Shown here: in pieces, positions 18,860-27,491 of the stretch
How positions within the stretch are numbered: position 1 is the first letter of the stretch
How the letters are laid out: the number at the start of each line of letters is the position of its first letter
Assembly: GCF_017592545.1 (NCBI RefSeq)
Contig: NZ_JAGFOA010000007.1
Span: 1-64,000, forward strand
Direction: 5' to 3'
Source of the DNA: Microbacterium stercoris
GTDB taxonomy: Bacteria > Actinomycetota > Actinomycetes > Actinomycetales > Microbacteriaceae
Length of the DNA: 64,000 nucleotides
Translations under genes and position numbers: made by a program
The notes under the pieces: model-generated
What the model saw: the letters and a program-made list of their open reading frames with translations, nothing else
Told to the model about the DNA's origin: nothing
Databases searched by the model: none

Positions 18860-20194
18860 TCACCGGCCCAGCATCTGATCCCACAGCTGCGTGAACTGGG
18901 GGAGGGTCTTCGCGGTGGTGCCGATGTCGTCGATGACGACGCCCGGCACGCGCAGGCCGATGAGGGCGCCCGTGGTCGCCATGCGGTGATCGTGATACGC
19001 GCCCCACACCCCGCCGGTGAGCGCCTTGCCGGTGACCGCCGGCGGGATGATCCGGATGCCGTCGGGCAGCTCGGTGGCCTCGCCGCCGATCGCCTTGACG
19101 TTCTCGGCGAGCGCGGCGATGCGGTCGGTCTCATGGCCGCGGATGTGCGCGATGCCGTGGAATGTCGTCGGGGAATCCGCGAAGACCGCGAGACCCACCA
19201 GCGTCGGGGTCAGCTCACTGACGGCGGACAGATCGAGGTCGAGGCCGTGGATGCCGCGCCCGGCCGCCACCGTCAGCGCGCCGCCGCGGCGGCTCACGCG
19301 GCCGCCCATCAGCTGCAGGATGTCGGCGAGCTGAGCGCCCGGCTGGGTCGAGTGCGGGGGCCATCCGGCGATGGTCACCGAACCGCCCGTCACCATCGCG
19401 GCGGCGAGGAACGGCGCCGCATTGGAGAGGTCGGGCTCGATCGCGATGTCCTTGGCGCGCAGCGGGCTGGCCGGCACGATCCACTCGCCCGCGGCAGGGC
19501 GCTCGACGTGCACACCGCGCCGCGCCAGCGCCTCGACCGTCATGTCGATGTGCGGGATGCTCGGCAGGCGGTCTCCCGTGTGGCGCAGGTGCAGCCCCAC
19601 ATCGAACCGCGGCGCGGCCAGCAGGAGGCCCGAGACGAACTGGCTCGAGGCGGAGGCATCGATCGCGATCTCGCCGCCGCGGATGCGTCCGTGGCCCTTG
19701 ACCGTGAACGGCAGCGACCAGTGCCCGCCGTCGTCGATGTCGACGCCGAGATCGCGCATCGCGCGGATCATCTCGGCCATCGGGCGGTGCAGCGCGCTCT
19801 CGTGCGCCGTGACGAGCACGTCTCCCTGCGCGAGGCCCGCGAGCGGCGCCAGGAAGCGCATCACGGTGCCGGCCTGACCGCAGTCCACCGTCGCGCCGCC
19901 GGTGAACGGCGTCGCCGGGTGCACCAGCAGGTCGGGACCGAACGGGCTCTCGCCCTCGACCTCCTCGACCACCACGCCGAGCGCCTTCAGGCCCTCGACC
20001 ATACGACGCGAGTCATCGGACTGGAGGGGGGAGATCAGCCGGCTCGGCGCCTCGGCCAGGGCCGCGAGGATCAGCTCGCGGTTCGTGAGCGACTTGGATC
20101 CGGGGATCGTCAGCGCCGCATCGACAGGGCCGTCCGCGACAGGCGCGGCGTACTCGCCCTGGGGGGCAACGGGGGAATACACACGCGGAGTCAT
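18860..20194 (-). CDS. aroA: 3-phosphoshikimate 1-carboxyvinyltransferase (EPSP synthase)
   Basis: 444 residues, penultimate enzyme of the chorismate branch of aromatic amino acid synthesis, joining phosphoenolpyruvate to shikimate-3-phosphate. [13 protein letters not shown] (phosphate-binding Lys-Ser), [20 protein letters not shown] and the C-terminal HDHRMA segment are the family's substrate loops. The ATG at 20194 is chosen over a GTG at 20203 because a -10 box TAGGGT ends 7 nt before it. First gene of aroA-rsgA-bcp, divergent from sigR; the SigR promoter lies across its start region. Confidence 0.95.
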   Translation of the reverse strand: MTPRVYSPVAPQGEYAAPVADGPVDAALTIPGSKSLTNRELILAALAEAPSRLISPLQSDDSRRMVEGLKALGVVVEEVEGESPFGPDLLVHPATPFTGGATVDCGQAGTVMRFLAPLAGLAQGDVLVTAHESALHRPMAEMIRAMRDLGVDIDDGGHWSLPFTVKGHGRIRGGEIAIDASASSQFVSGLLLAAPRFDVGLHLRHTGDRLPSIPHIDMTVEALARRGVHVERPAAGEWIVPASPLRAKDIAIEPDLSNAAPFLAAAMVTGGSVTIAGWPPHSTQPGAQLADILQLMGGRVSRRGGALTVAAGRGIHGLDLDLSAVSELTPTLVGLAVFADSPTTFHGIAHIRGHETDRIAALAENVKAIGGEATELPDGIRIIPPAVTGKALTGGVWGAYHDHRMATTGALIGLRVPGVVIDDIGTTAKTLPQFTQLWDQMLGR

Positions 20195-20199
20195 CGGTT
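20174..20199 (+). promoter_or_regulatory. SigR/SigH-type promoter upstream of sigR
   Basis: GGAAT (20174-20178), exactly 18 nt, then GTT (20197-20199): the consensus recognised by SigR of Streptomyces and SigH of mycobacteria. Transcription would start near 20206 and include the in-frame ATG at 20225, so the sigma factor would activate its own gene. It overlaps the divergent aroA start. Confidence 0.75.
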
Positions 20200-20201
20200 C
20201 C

Positions 20202-20207
20202 ACCCTA
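20202..20207 (-). promoter_or_regulatory. -10 box of aroA
   Basis: TAGGGT on the minus strand ending 7 nt before the ATG at 20194. It lies against the expected sigR start point of the opposite promoter, so the two may interfere. Confidence 0.45.
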
Positions 20208-20291
20208 GTGAAAGCGAGGACGGGATGACCGCGACGATTCTGGCCCCTGTACGGCCGCCGGGCACCGGGGTGGGCGCACAGGCGTCCGTTC

Positions 20292-20297
20292 TAGACT
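20292..20297 (+). promoter_or_regulatory. Downstream (basal) promoter -10 box of sigR
   Basis: TAGACT, 5 nt before a GTG (20303) and 8 nt before the ATG at 20306. It would give a leaderless transcript for the short form of the sigma factor. Confidence 0.5.
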
Positions 20298-20305
20298 GGC
20301 GCGTG

Positions 20306-20992
20306 ATGGATGACGAGCTGGATCTGGCGGACACCGACGATCTGTTCACCGACGGAGAGCCGGACACCGGCGCGATCGCCGTTGGGGCGGATGGTGCTGG
20401 GCGCGCTCAGCCGGTCGCCGACGCGCGGGACCAGTTCGAGGCGCAGGCGCTGCCCTTTATGGACCAGCTCTATGGCGCCGCCATGCGCATGACGCGCAAC
20501 CCCAGCGATGCCGCCGACCTCGTCCAGGAGACGTTCGTCAAGGCCTTCGCCTCGTGGGCGTCGTTCACGCAGGGCACGAACCTCAAGGCGTGGCTGTACC
20601 GCATCCTCACCAACACCTACATCAACACGTATCGCAAGAAGCAGCGCGAGCCGTATCAGGGCACGATCGACGACCTCGAGGACTGGCAGCTCGGCGGTGC
20701 CGAGTCGACCACCGCGACGAGCAGCCGCTCGGCCGAGGCCGAGGCGATCGACCACATGCCCGCGTCGGTCGTCAAGGATGCGCTGCAGTCGATCCCGGAC
20801 GATTTCCGGATGGCCGTCTACCTCGCCGACGTCGAGGGATTCGCCTATCAGGAGATCGCCGACATCATGAAGACGCCGATCGGCACGGTCATGAGCCGCC
20901 TCCACCGAGGCCGCCGACTGCTGCGCGATCTGCTCAAGGACTACGCCGCCGAGCGAGGCATCGGCGGCGCCACCAGGGACGGAAAGAACTGA
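20306..20992 (+). CDS. sigR: ECF sigma factor of the SigR/SigH type
   Basis: 228 residues from the ATG at 20306, or 255 from an in-frame ATG at 20225 preceded by GAGG. Group IV sigma factor that directs the thiol-oxidative stress response. Region 2 (about 50-120) contains [17 protein letters not shown] and [18 protein letters not shown]; region 4 (about 155-215) contains [30 protein letters not shown] and [11 protein letters not shown]. The stop overlaps the rsrA start by one base, the usual sigma/anti-sigma coupling. Two promoters, one SigR-type and one ordinary, would give long and short forms. Confidence 0.93.
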   Translation: MDDELDLADTDDLFTDGEPDTGAIAVGADGAGRAQPVADARDQFEAQALPFMDQLYGAAMRMTRNPSDAADLVQETFVKAFASWASFTQGTNLKAWLYRILTNTYINTYRKKQREPYQGTIDDLEDWQLGGAESTTATSSRSAEAEAIDHMPASVVKDALQSIPDDFRMAVYLADVEGFAYQEIADIMKTPIGTVMSRLHRGRRLLRDLLKDYAAERGIGGATRDGKN

Positions 20993-21237
20993 TGGGCAAG
21001 GACTGCGGCTGCGACAAGGCTCGCGAGGATCTCGAGGAATACCTCCGCAACGAGATCTGCCAGACGGAGCACTCCGACATCAAGGCGCACCTCGACTCGT
21101 GCGAGTCGTGCCGCGACGAGGCGCTGGTCTCGCGCACGCTGACCGACGTGGTCGCGCGCGCCTGCAAGGAGACCGCGCCCGAGGAGCTCAAGAACCTCGT
21201 GCTGGAGCGCATCCGCTCCGCGCAGTCGACCCACTGA
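20992..21237 (+). CDS. rsrA: RsrA-type zinc anti-sigma factor
   Basis: 81 residues. RsrA binds SigR in the reduced state and lets go when its cysteines form disulfides. The zinc motif is His33-x3-Cys37-x2-Cys40, and further cysteines are Cys5, Cys7, Cys23 and one near residue 57 (RACKE). ATG overlaps the sigma factor TGA by one base. The partner and redox role follow from the motif and the gene pair. Confidence 0.92.
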   Translation: MGKDCGCDKAREDLEEYLRNEICQTEHSDIKAHLDSCESCRDEALVSRTLTDVVARACKETAPEELKNLVLERIRSAQSTH

Positions 21238-21302
21238 CCGCGGCCCCTGCCCGATCGGCGGGTGCCGGCGCAAGGGCCTGCCGCGCTGTCGGACGTCGTC
21301 GG

Positions 21303-21308
21303 TAGGGT
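21303..21308 (+). promoter_or_regulatory. -10 box of Eis-like gene
   Basis: TAGGGT ending 7 nt before the ATG at 21316, with no ribosome binding site between; leaderless start likely. Confidence 0.5.
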
Positions 21309-21315
21309 CGGTCGC

Positions 21316-22611
21316 ATGGCAGAGCTCCCCGACGCCCGCACCCTTCCCCTCGACGAGACCACCCGTGCCGCCCTGGCCGAGCGCGGACTCGAGTACCGGC
21401 TGATCGAGAACGATCGCGCCGCCGTGATGGAAGAGTGGTCGCACGCGGTGCACCGCGGCTTCGCTGGCGGGGCGCTCTCCGCGGCCGACGTCGCCGAGTG
21501 GCGGGAGCCGATGGCCTGGCGGCGCGTCACCGGCGTCTACGACACCTCTGCCCCGCAGGCCGATCGCCCGATCGCGACCGCGAGCTCGTGGGTCGCCCCC
21601 ATGACCGTTCCCGGCGGCACGATGCCGTCGTGGTGCGTGAGCACCATCACCGTCGCCGGCACGCATCGCCGTCGCGGCGTCGCCCGAGCGCTGCTCGAGG
21701 CCGAACTCCGCGATGCGCATGCGGCCGGCGCCCCTGCGGCCGGCCTCACCGCGAGCGAGGCCACGATCTACGGCCGCTACGGCTTCGCCCCCGCCACGCA
21801 GATCGCGACGTGGAGAGTCGACACCCGCCGCGTGCGGTGGACAGGTCCCGATGCGCCGGGTCGCGTGCAGTACCTCGATCGCGAGGATGCGGCCGTGCTG
21901 ATGGGCGAGCTGCACGAGCGAACGCTGGGCGACCGCGTCGGTGAGATCCCCGGCTGGCCGCGCCGCTGGCGCGGGCGCCTGTCGCTCGCCGAAGAGAAGA
22001 ACGACGCCGTGCGGGCCGTGCGCTATGTCGATGCCGACGGCGTCGCTCGCGGGGTGATGGCCTATCGGATCGATGGCGATCCCGAGATCGACGGGGCGGG
22101 CATCCTGACGATCCGCTACCTGATCGCCGATGACGAGACCGCGCTCGCCGCGCTGTGGCGCTTCGCGCTCGAGCACGACCTGGTCTCCGAGGTGGTCGCC
22201 CCCATGCGTCGCGTGGACGAGGCGCTGCCGTGGCTTGTCGACGACTCTCGCGCGGTCGTGCCGAAGATCAAGGATCACGGCTGGCTGCGGATCCTCGACG
22301 TCCCGGCCGTCCTCGCCGCCCGCCGCTACGCGGCCGATGCGTCCGCGGTGATCCGGGTGACGGATCGGCTGGGGTACGCCGACGGCACGTGGCGGGTCGA
22401 GATCGCAGACGGACGGGCCGAGGTGACCGCGTCCGACGAGAAGGCCGATATCGAGCTCGGGGTGGTCGAGCTGTCGGCCGCCTATCTCGGCGGCTTCTCG
22501 CTCTCGGTGCTGGCGGCCGCCGCGCGAGTGCAGGGCCACCCCGATGCCGTCGCAGCACTGGATCTCGCCCTGCGCACGCCGCGGGCGCCGTACCTCAGCA
22601 TCGTGTACTGA
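21316..22611 (+). CDS. Eis-like GNAT N-acetyltransferase
   Basis: 431 residues. Domain order is GNAT (about 20-160), second GNAT-like domain (about 165-290) and a C-terminal SCP2-like domain (about 300-431), the architecture of the mycobacterial Eis family. The acetyl-CoA loop is THRRRGVARALL, and GRYGFAPAT ends the first domain. In Eis the C-terminal carboxylate acts as the base; here the chain ends in Tyr (SIVY). Eis acetylates many amines of aminoglycosides; whether this homologue does so is unknown. Confidence 0.88.
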   Translation: MAELPDARTLPLDETTRAALAERGLEYRLIENDRAAVMEEWSHAVHRGFAGGALSAADVAEWREPMAWRRVTGVYDTSAPQADRPIATASSWVAPMTVPGGTMPSWCVSTITVAGTHRRRGVARALLEAELRDAHAAGAPAAGLTASEATIYGRYGFAPATQIATWRVDTRRVRWTGPDAPGRVQYLDREDAAVLMGELHERTLGDRVGEIPGWPRRWRGRLSLAEEKNDAVRAVRYVDADGVARGVMAYRIDGDPEIDGAGILTIRYLIADDETALAALWRFALEHDLVSEVVAPMRRVDEALPWLVDDSRAVVPKIKDHGWLRILDVPAVLAARRYAADASAVIRVTDRLGYADGTWRVEIADGRAEVTASDEKADIELGVVELSAAYLGGFSLSVLAAAARVQGHPDAVAALDLALRTPRAPYLSIVY

Positions 22612-22647
22612 TCCGGGAGTGGGGCTGAGGGATATCGGGATGAGGGA

Positions 22648-22673
22648 CACCCGCCGGTAACCCCGGACGGGTG
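22648..22673 (+). terminator. Hairpin after Eis-like gene
   Basis: CACCCGCCGG pairs with CCGGaCGGGTG (one bulge) around TAACC, 36 nt after the stop. No T-run. It probably separates the acetyltransferase from the ABC operon. Confidence 0.45.
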
Positions 22674-22805
22674 CGTCGTTCATCGACGCGCGGGTGGGGC
22701 GTTCACACGGGATGCGTAGCGTCGGCACGTCTCACTCGAGACGACGCTTCACCCGGGCGTCCCCGCCCCGTCAGGGGCATCCACCCTTCCCGGAGGACCA
22801 CTCAC

Positions 22806-23933
22806 ATGATCCGTCGTTCCCTGCTCGCCGGCATCGGCCTCGCCGCTGCCTCCGCGATCGCGCTCACCGGCTGCGCCGCCCAGACCCCTGCCTCCGCCGA
22901 GGGAGCCGAAGCCGTCGACGCCCAGACGGCGACCAGCCTCGACGCCTTCGGCTCGTTCGAGGCGCTGGAGGAGGCCGCGAAGGCCGAAGGCGCGCTCAAC
23001 GTCATCGCGCTGCCGCGCGACTGGGCCAACTACGGCGAGATCCTCGATCTGTTCGCGTCGACCTACCCCGAGATCACGATCAACGAGCAGTCTCCCGACG
23101 TATCGAGCGCCGACGAGATCACCGCCGCCGAGACCAACAAGGGTCTCGACACGGCGCCCGATGTGTTCGACCTCGGCCTCACGGTCGCCCTGCAGAACAC
23201 CGACGTCTTCGCGCCGTACAAGGTGCAGACGTGGGACGAGATCCCCGACGCCCTCAAGGAGCCTTCGGGCCTGTTCGTGGGCGACTACGGCGGATACATG
23301 TCGGTCGGCTACGACTCGTCGAAGTTTGACGCCCCCGAGTCGCTCGAGGATCTCCTCGGCGCCGAGTACAAGAGCGCCGTCGCCGTCAACGGCGACCCGA
23401 CGCAGGCGGGTGCGGCCTTCGCCGCGGTCGGCCTCGCGTCGCTGCAGAGCGGCGGCACGCTGGATGACTTCCAGCCCGGAATCGACTTCTTCGCCGACCT
23501 GCAGAAGGCGGGCAACTTCCTCAAGGTGGACGTCACCACGGCGACCGTCGCGTCGGGCGAGACCCCCGTCGTCTTCGACTGGGACTACCTGAACGCCACC
23601 CACACGGCGGACAACCCCGACTGGAAGGTCGTCGTCTTCGGAGACAAGGGCTACGCCGGCTACTACAACCAGGCCATCAACAAGGACGCCCCGCACCCCG
23701 CGGCCGCGCGCCTCTGGCAGGAGTTCCTGTACAGCGACGACGTCCAGAACCTCTGGCTGAAGGGCGGCGCCCGCCCGGCGCGTATGGACGCCATGACGGA
23801 GGCGGGCACGATCGACGCCGACCTCGCAGCCGCCCTGCCGGCGACGCCGGACGAGACGCTCGTCCCCACCGAGGAGCAGTCCACCGCCGCCGGCGAGCTG
23901 CTCGGCGAGAAGTGGGCCGCGGCGGTCCAGTGA
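22806..23933 (+). CDS. ABC transporter substrate-binding lipoprotein
   Basis: 375 residues. A signal peptide with lipobox LTGC (lipid-bearing Cys at residue 22) anchors it outside the membrane. The mature part is a family 1 periplasmic-binding-like protein; the opening (EGALNVIALPRDWANYGEILDLFASTYPEI) resembles binding proteins for iron, polyamines, thiamine or 2-aminoethylphosphonate. I cannot decide among these. GGAGG lies about 9 nt before the ATG. First gene of a four-gene importer; the stop overlaps the next start (GTGA). Confidence 0.88.
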   Translation: MIRRSLLAGIGLAAASAIALTGCAAQTPASAEGAEAVDAQTATSLDAFGSFEALEEAAKAEGALNVIALPRDWANYGEILDLFASTYPEITINEQSPDVSSADEITAAETNKGLDTAPDVFDLGLTVALQNTDVFAPYKVQTWDEIPDALKEPSGLFVGDYGGYMSVGYDSSKFDAPESLEDLLGAEYKSAVAVNGDPTQAGAAFAAVGLASLQSGGTLDDFQPGIDFFADLQKAGNFLKVDVTTATVASGETPVVFDWDYLNATHTADNPDWKVVVFGDKGYAGYYNQAINKDAPHPAAARLWQEFLYSDDVQNLWLKGGARPARMDAMTEAGTIDADLAAALPATPDETLVPTEEQSTAAGELLGEKWAAAVQ

Positions 23934-24874
23934 CCATCGCCACCCTTCCGGCCGCGGATCCCTCGCCGGGATCCGCGGCCGCGCCGGACCCGGCTGCGAC
24001 GGATCCGGCGATCCGGCCGCACCGCGGCGGCTACGTCCTCGCCTGGCTCGGGCTCGTCCCGTTCGCGGCGTACATCGTGCTGTTCCTGGTGCTGCCGACC
24101 ATCCTGGCCCTCGGATCCGGCCTGTTCGACGGCGACGGGAACCTCACCTTCGACAACCTCGCGGCCCTCGTCGATCCGGTGATCGTGAAGGTCTTCGGCG
24201 ACACGGTATGGCTGTCGTCCGCGACCGCGGTGATCGGCGCGGTGGTCGGCGCGCTGGTCTGCTGGGCGCTGCTCGGGCTCGCCGAGACCACGCTGGTGCG
24301 GCGAACCGTCGACGCGGCGGCGAGCGTGCTCGCGCAGTTCGGCGGCGTGATGCTGGCCTTCGCCTTCATCGCCACGATCGGCACGCAGGGTGTGCTGACG
24401 CTCGCCCTGAGGGACGCGTTCGGCCTCGAGCTGTATGCGAACGGTCCCTGGATCTACGAGCTGGCGGGCCTGTTCGCGCCCTACATCTACTTCCAGGTGC
24501 CGCTGATGGTCATCACGTTTATGCCCGCGCTCGCGGCGCTGAAGCCGCAGTGGGCGGAGGCGAACCTCACCCTCGGCGGCACGCGCGGCGGCTTCTGGGC
24601 GCACATCGGTCTGCCCGTGCTCGCGCCCGCGTTCCTCGCGAGCCTGCTCCTGCTGTTCGCCAACGCCTTCTCCTCCTATGCGACGGCCGCAGCCCTCGCC
24701 AGCCAGGGCGCCCCGATCATCCCGCTGCAGATCCGGGCGGCGCTCACGAGCGAGACCGTGCTGGGGCGCGAGAACCTCGCGGGCGCGCTCGCGTTCGGGA
24801 TGATCATCATCGTCGCGCTCGCCATGTGGGGATACAGCGCCGTGCAGCGCCGCGCCGCGAGGTGGCAGCGATGA
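23930..24874 (+). CDS. ABC transporter permease 1
   Basis: 314 residues with about six membrane helices after a 40-residue Pro/Ala-rich cytoplasmic N-terminus. The segment EANLTLGGTRGGFWAHIGLPVLAPAF is the EAA loop that contacts the ATPase. GTG start overlaps the binding-protein stop by 4 nt; ATGA overlap joins it to permease 2. The heterodimeric permease pair forms the channel. Confidence 0.9.
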   Translation: MTIATLPAADPSPGSAAAPDPAATDPAIRPHRGGYVLAWLGLVPFAAYIVLFLVLPTILALGSGLFDGDGNLTFDNLAALVDPVIVKVFGDTVWLSSATAVIGAVVGALVCWALLGLAETTLVRRTVDAAASVLAQFGGVMLAFAFIATIGTQGVLTLALRDAFGLELYANGPWIYELAGLFAPYIYFQVPLMVITFMPALAALKPQWAEANLTLGGTRGGFWAHIGLPVLAPAFLASLLLLFANAFSSYATAAALASQGAPIIPLQIRAALTSETVLGRENLAGALAFGMIIIVALAMWGYSAVQRRAARWQR

Positions 24875-25698
24875 GCGGCGCGAGCATGGCCCCGGGGCGC
24901 ATCGTGCGCGGGGTGATCGGCGTCGTCGTCGGAGGCGTGTTCCTCGTGCCGCTGCTCGGCACCTTCCTCTACACCCTGCGCGACCCCGCGGGTGGCGGGC
25001 CGACGGCTGCGCACTGGCTCAGCCTGTTCGACCCGGCGAAGGCCGCGACGCTCAAGCCGATCTGGCTGGGACTCGGCAACTCGCTGATCCTGGCCCTCGT
25101 CACCGTCGCGATCGTGCTGATCCTGGTGACCCCCACGATCATCCTGGTGAACCTGCGCTTCCCGCACCTGCGCCGGGCGTTCGAGTTCGTCGCCCTGCTG
25201 CCGATCTCGATTCCCGCGATCGTCCTGGTGGTGGGCCTGGCCCCGATCTACCTGCAGATCGGACGCACCCTCGGCACGGGGCCCTGGACCCTCGCGTTCG
25301 CGTACGGCATCACCGTGCTGCCCTTCGCATACCGCGCGATCCAGGCATCGCTCGACGCCATCGACCTCCGCACGCTCACCGAGGCGGCTCGCTCGCTCGG
25401 ATCCGGGTGGTTCGACGTGGTGATCCGCGTGCTCGTGCCCAACCTGCGCCAGGGCCTGATGGCGGCGTCGCTCATCTCGGTCGCCGTGGTGCTCGGCGAA
25501 TTCACCATCGCCTCGCTGCTGAACAAGCAGGTGCTGCAGACCGGCATGGTCATCGTGCAGAAGCAGGACGCGTTCGCCCCCGCGATCTTCACCCTGCTCT
25601 CGCTGGCGTTTGTGTTCGTGCTGCTGCTGGTGATCGGATCCGTCTCCCGACCCGATCGCGCGCCCCGGAAGACCCGCACCCGAAAGGCCCTCACATGA
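24871..25698 (+). CDS. ABC transporter permease 2
   Basis: 275 residues, about six membrane helices. The EAA loop is EAARSLGSGWFDVVIRVLVPNLRQG. It overlaps permease 1 and the ATPase gene by 4 nt each (ATGA), so all four proteins are probably made in a fixed ratio. Confidence 0.9.
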   Translation: MSGASMAPGRIVRGVIGVVVGGVFLVPLLGTFLYTLRDPAGGGPTAAHWLSLFDPAKAATLKPIWLGLGNSLILALVTVAIVLILVTPTIILVNLRFPHLRRAFEFVALLPISIPAIVLVVGLAPIYLQIGRTLGTGPWTLAFAYGITVLPFAYRAIQASLDAIDLRTLTEAARSLGSGWFDVVIRVLVPNLRQGLMAASLISVAVVLGEFTIASLLNKQVLQTGMVIVQKQDAFAPAIFTLLSLAFVFVLLLVIGSVSRPDRAPRKTRTRKALT

Positions 25699-26789
25699 CC
25701 ACGCTCGATGACGCCCCGCGCGGCCTTCCCCGCACGCGCGACAACGCGCTTCTCGCGGAGGCCGGAACCGGCACCCGCGTGGAGTTCCGCCACGTCGTCA
25801 AGGACTTCGGCGCAACCCGTGTGCTGCACGGGATCGACCTGGACATCCAGCCGGGCGAGTTCGTCTCGCTGCTCGGCCCCTCGGGATGCGGCAAGACGAC
25901 CGCGTTGCGTGTGCTCGCGGGACTCGAGCAGGCAAGCGGCGGATCCGTCCTGCTCGGCGGGCAGGATGTCTCCGGCATCCCGACGAACAAGCGGGACATC
26001 GGCATGGTCTTCCAGGCGTACTCCCTCTTCCCGCACCTGCGGGTCGTCGACAACACCGCGTTCGGTCTGCGGCGCCGCGGCGTCGGGCGAGCGGCGGCGA
26101 CCAAGCGGGCGGGCGACGCCCTCGATCTCGTGGGACTCGGGCACCTCGCCGACCGTTTCCCGCACCAGCTCTCGGGCGGGCAGCAGCAGCGCGTCGCGCT
26201 GGCCCGCGCCCTCGTGACCGAGCCCCGGGTGCTGCTGCTGGACGAGCCGCTCTCCGCCCTCGATGCGAAGGTGCGCGTGCAGCTGCGCGACGAGATCCGG
26301 CGCATCCAGCTGCGACTCGGAACCACCACCGTGTTCGTCACGCATGACCAGGAGGAGGCCCTCGCAGTGTCCGACCGGATCGCCGTGATGAACGCAGGCC
26401 GGATCGAGCAGATCGGATCGCCCGAGCAGCTGTACCTGGAGCCCGCCACCCCGGCGGTGGCCGCGTTCGTCGGCCTGTCGTCCGTGGTGCCGGCGTCCGT
26501 GGCGGGGTCGATCGCCACGGTGCTCGGCATCGAGCTGCCCGTCGTCGGCGAGGCGCCCCAGGGCGAGGGCGAGGCCTTCATCCGCCCGGAGAACGTGCGT
26601 CTGGGCGGTCCGATCGAGGCGGTCGTGCAGGAGTCGACGTTCCTCGGATCGCTGCGCCGCACGCTGGTGCGCACCGCGACGGGGGCCCAGCTCTGGCTCC
26701 AGCACTCGGCCTCCGAGCGCCTCGCGTTCGACGAGCGGGTGTCGGTGCGCATCGATCCCGTGCCCGTGGTGGTGCGGCCGCTCCGCTGA
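25695..26789 (+). CDS. ABC transporter ATP-binding protein
   Basis: 364 residues. Walker A GPSGCGKTT, Q-loop VFQAYSLFP, signature LSGGQQQR, Walker B LLLLDEP and switch histidine VTHDQEEA are all intact (about residues 55-225). A C-terminal TOBE-like domain (about 270-364) follows, as in the polyamine/iron/molybdate importer ATPases. Last gene of the importer operon. Confidence 0.93.
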   Translation: MTTLDDAPRGLPRTRDNALLAEAGTGTRVEFRHVVKDFGATRVLHGIDLDIQPGEFVSLLGPSGCGKTTALRVLAGLEQASGGSVLLGGQDVSGIPTNKRDIGMVFQAYSLFPHLRVVDNTAFGLRRRGVGRAAATKRAGDALDLVGLGHLADRFPHQLSGGQQQRVALARALVTEPRVLLLDEPLSALDAKVRVQLRDEIRRIQLRLGTTTVFVTHDQEEALAVSDRIAVMNAGRIEQIGSPEQLYLEPATPAVAAFVGLSSVVPASVAGSIATVLGIELPVVGEAPQGEGEAFIRPENVRLGGPIEAVVQESTFLGSLRRTLVRTATGAQLWLQHSASERLAFDERVSVRIDPVPVVVRPLR

Positions 26790-26824
26790 GGCGACGTCAT
26801 AGGGGAGTGCGGCAGAATCCGGTC

Positions 26825-27436
26825 ATGACCCTGCCTCCCGCGCCCGCTGCCCCTCGCGCCCGCTGGGCCATCCTTCCGGCGGCCGTCACGATCGGCGTGT
26901 ACGTCATCGCGCTCTGGCTCATCGAGGGCGTCGACACGGTGATGGGCGGCGACCTCGACGGCTCGGGCATCCTGCCATGGCGGCTCGACGGCGCGTGGGG
27001 CATCCTCTGGGCGCCGCTGCTGCACGCCGGATGGGCGCACCTCGCCGCAAACACGCTGCCGGCGCTGGTGCTCGGCTTCCTCGCTCTCGCCGTGGACTAC
27101 GGCAAGGGGCTCGGCGCCACCGCCATCATCTGGCTCGGCACGGGCATCACCGTGTGGGTGGTCGGCGGCGTCGGCACGAACCACCTCGGCGCGAGCGGGC
27201 TCGTCTTCGGATGGCTCACCTATGTGATCCTGCGGGGGCTCTTCAACCGCAGGATCATGCAGATCCTCATCGGCGTGGTGGTGGCCGTGCTGTACGGGGC
27301 GATTCTGTGGGGCGTGATGCCGGGCCAGCCGGGCGTCTCCTGGCAGAGCCACCTCGCGGGCGCCGTGTTCGGCGCGCTCGCCGCGGTCTGGCTGCGCGAG
27401 CGACGATCGGATCCGGCGCGGCCCGTGCGCCCGTGA
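26825..27436 (+). CDS. Rhomboid-family intramembrane serine protease
   Basis: 203 residues, about six membrane helices. Rhomboids cut transmembrane segments within the bilayer. The nucleophile is Ser124 in GASG and the base His176 in SHLAGA; His72 and Asn76 (HLAAN) supply the oxyanion site. It is close to the minimum size for a six-helix rhomboid, with no extra domain. Substrates are unknown. It is 35 nt after the ABC ATPase, but the function is not obviously linked. Confidence 0.88.
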   Translation: MTLPPAPAAPRARWAILPAAVTIGVYVIALWLIEGVDTVMGGDLDGSGILPWRLDGAWGILWAPLLHAGWAHLAANTLPALVLGFLALAVDYGKGLGATAIIWLGTGITVWVVGGVGTNHLGASGLVFGWLTYVILRGLFNRRIMQILIGVVVAVLYGAILWGVMPGQPGVSWQSHLAGAVFGALAAVWLRERRSDPARPVRP

Positions 27437-27439
27437 CAT

Positions 27440-27479
27440 AGCGAAGCGGCCGGCCCCGTCGGGGACCGGCCGCTTCGCT
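27440..27479. terminator. Bidirectional terminator, rhomboid / kgd
   Basis: Perfect 14-bp outer stem (AGCGAAGCGGCCGG with CCGGCCGCTTCGCT) and an inner CCCC-GTC-GGGG. It lies between the convergent rhomboid and kgd genes. Confidence 0.85.
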
Positions 27480-27491
27480 GTCAGACCGGGA

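Noticed and set aside
18838..19134. N-terminal extension of RsgA
   Set aside because: It overlaps aroA in another frame and is a Ser/Arg/Pro-rich shadow. RsgA homologues begin near the acidic segment.
19880..19910. Unusual [10 protein letters not shown] motif in AroA as a sign of glyphosate tolerance
   Set aside because: Departure from the enterobacterial motif at these positions is ordinary among actinobacterial AroA proteins, so it cannot be read as a resistance marker.
22612..22805. Riboswitch upstream of the ABC operon
   Set aside because: I found none of the conserved thiamine, cobalamin or other riboswitch cores, only a terminator-like hairpin and a possible -10 (TAGCGT near 22709).
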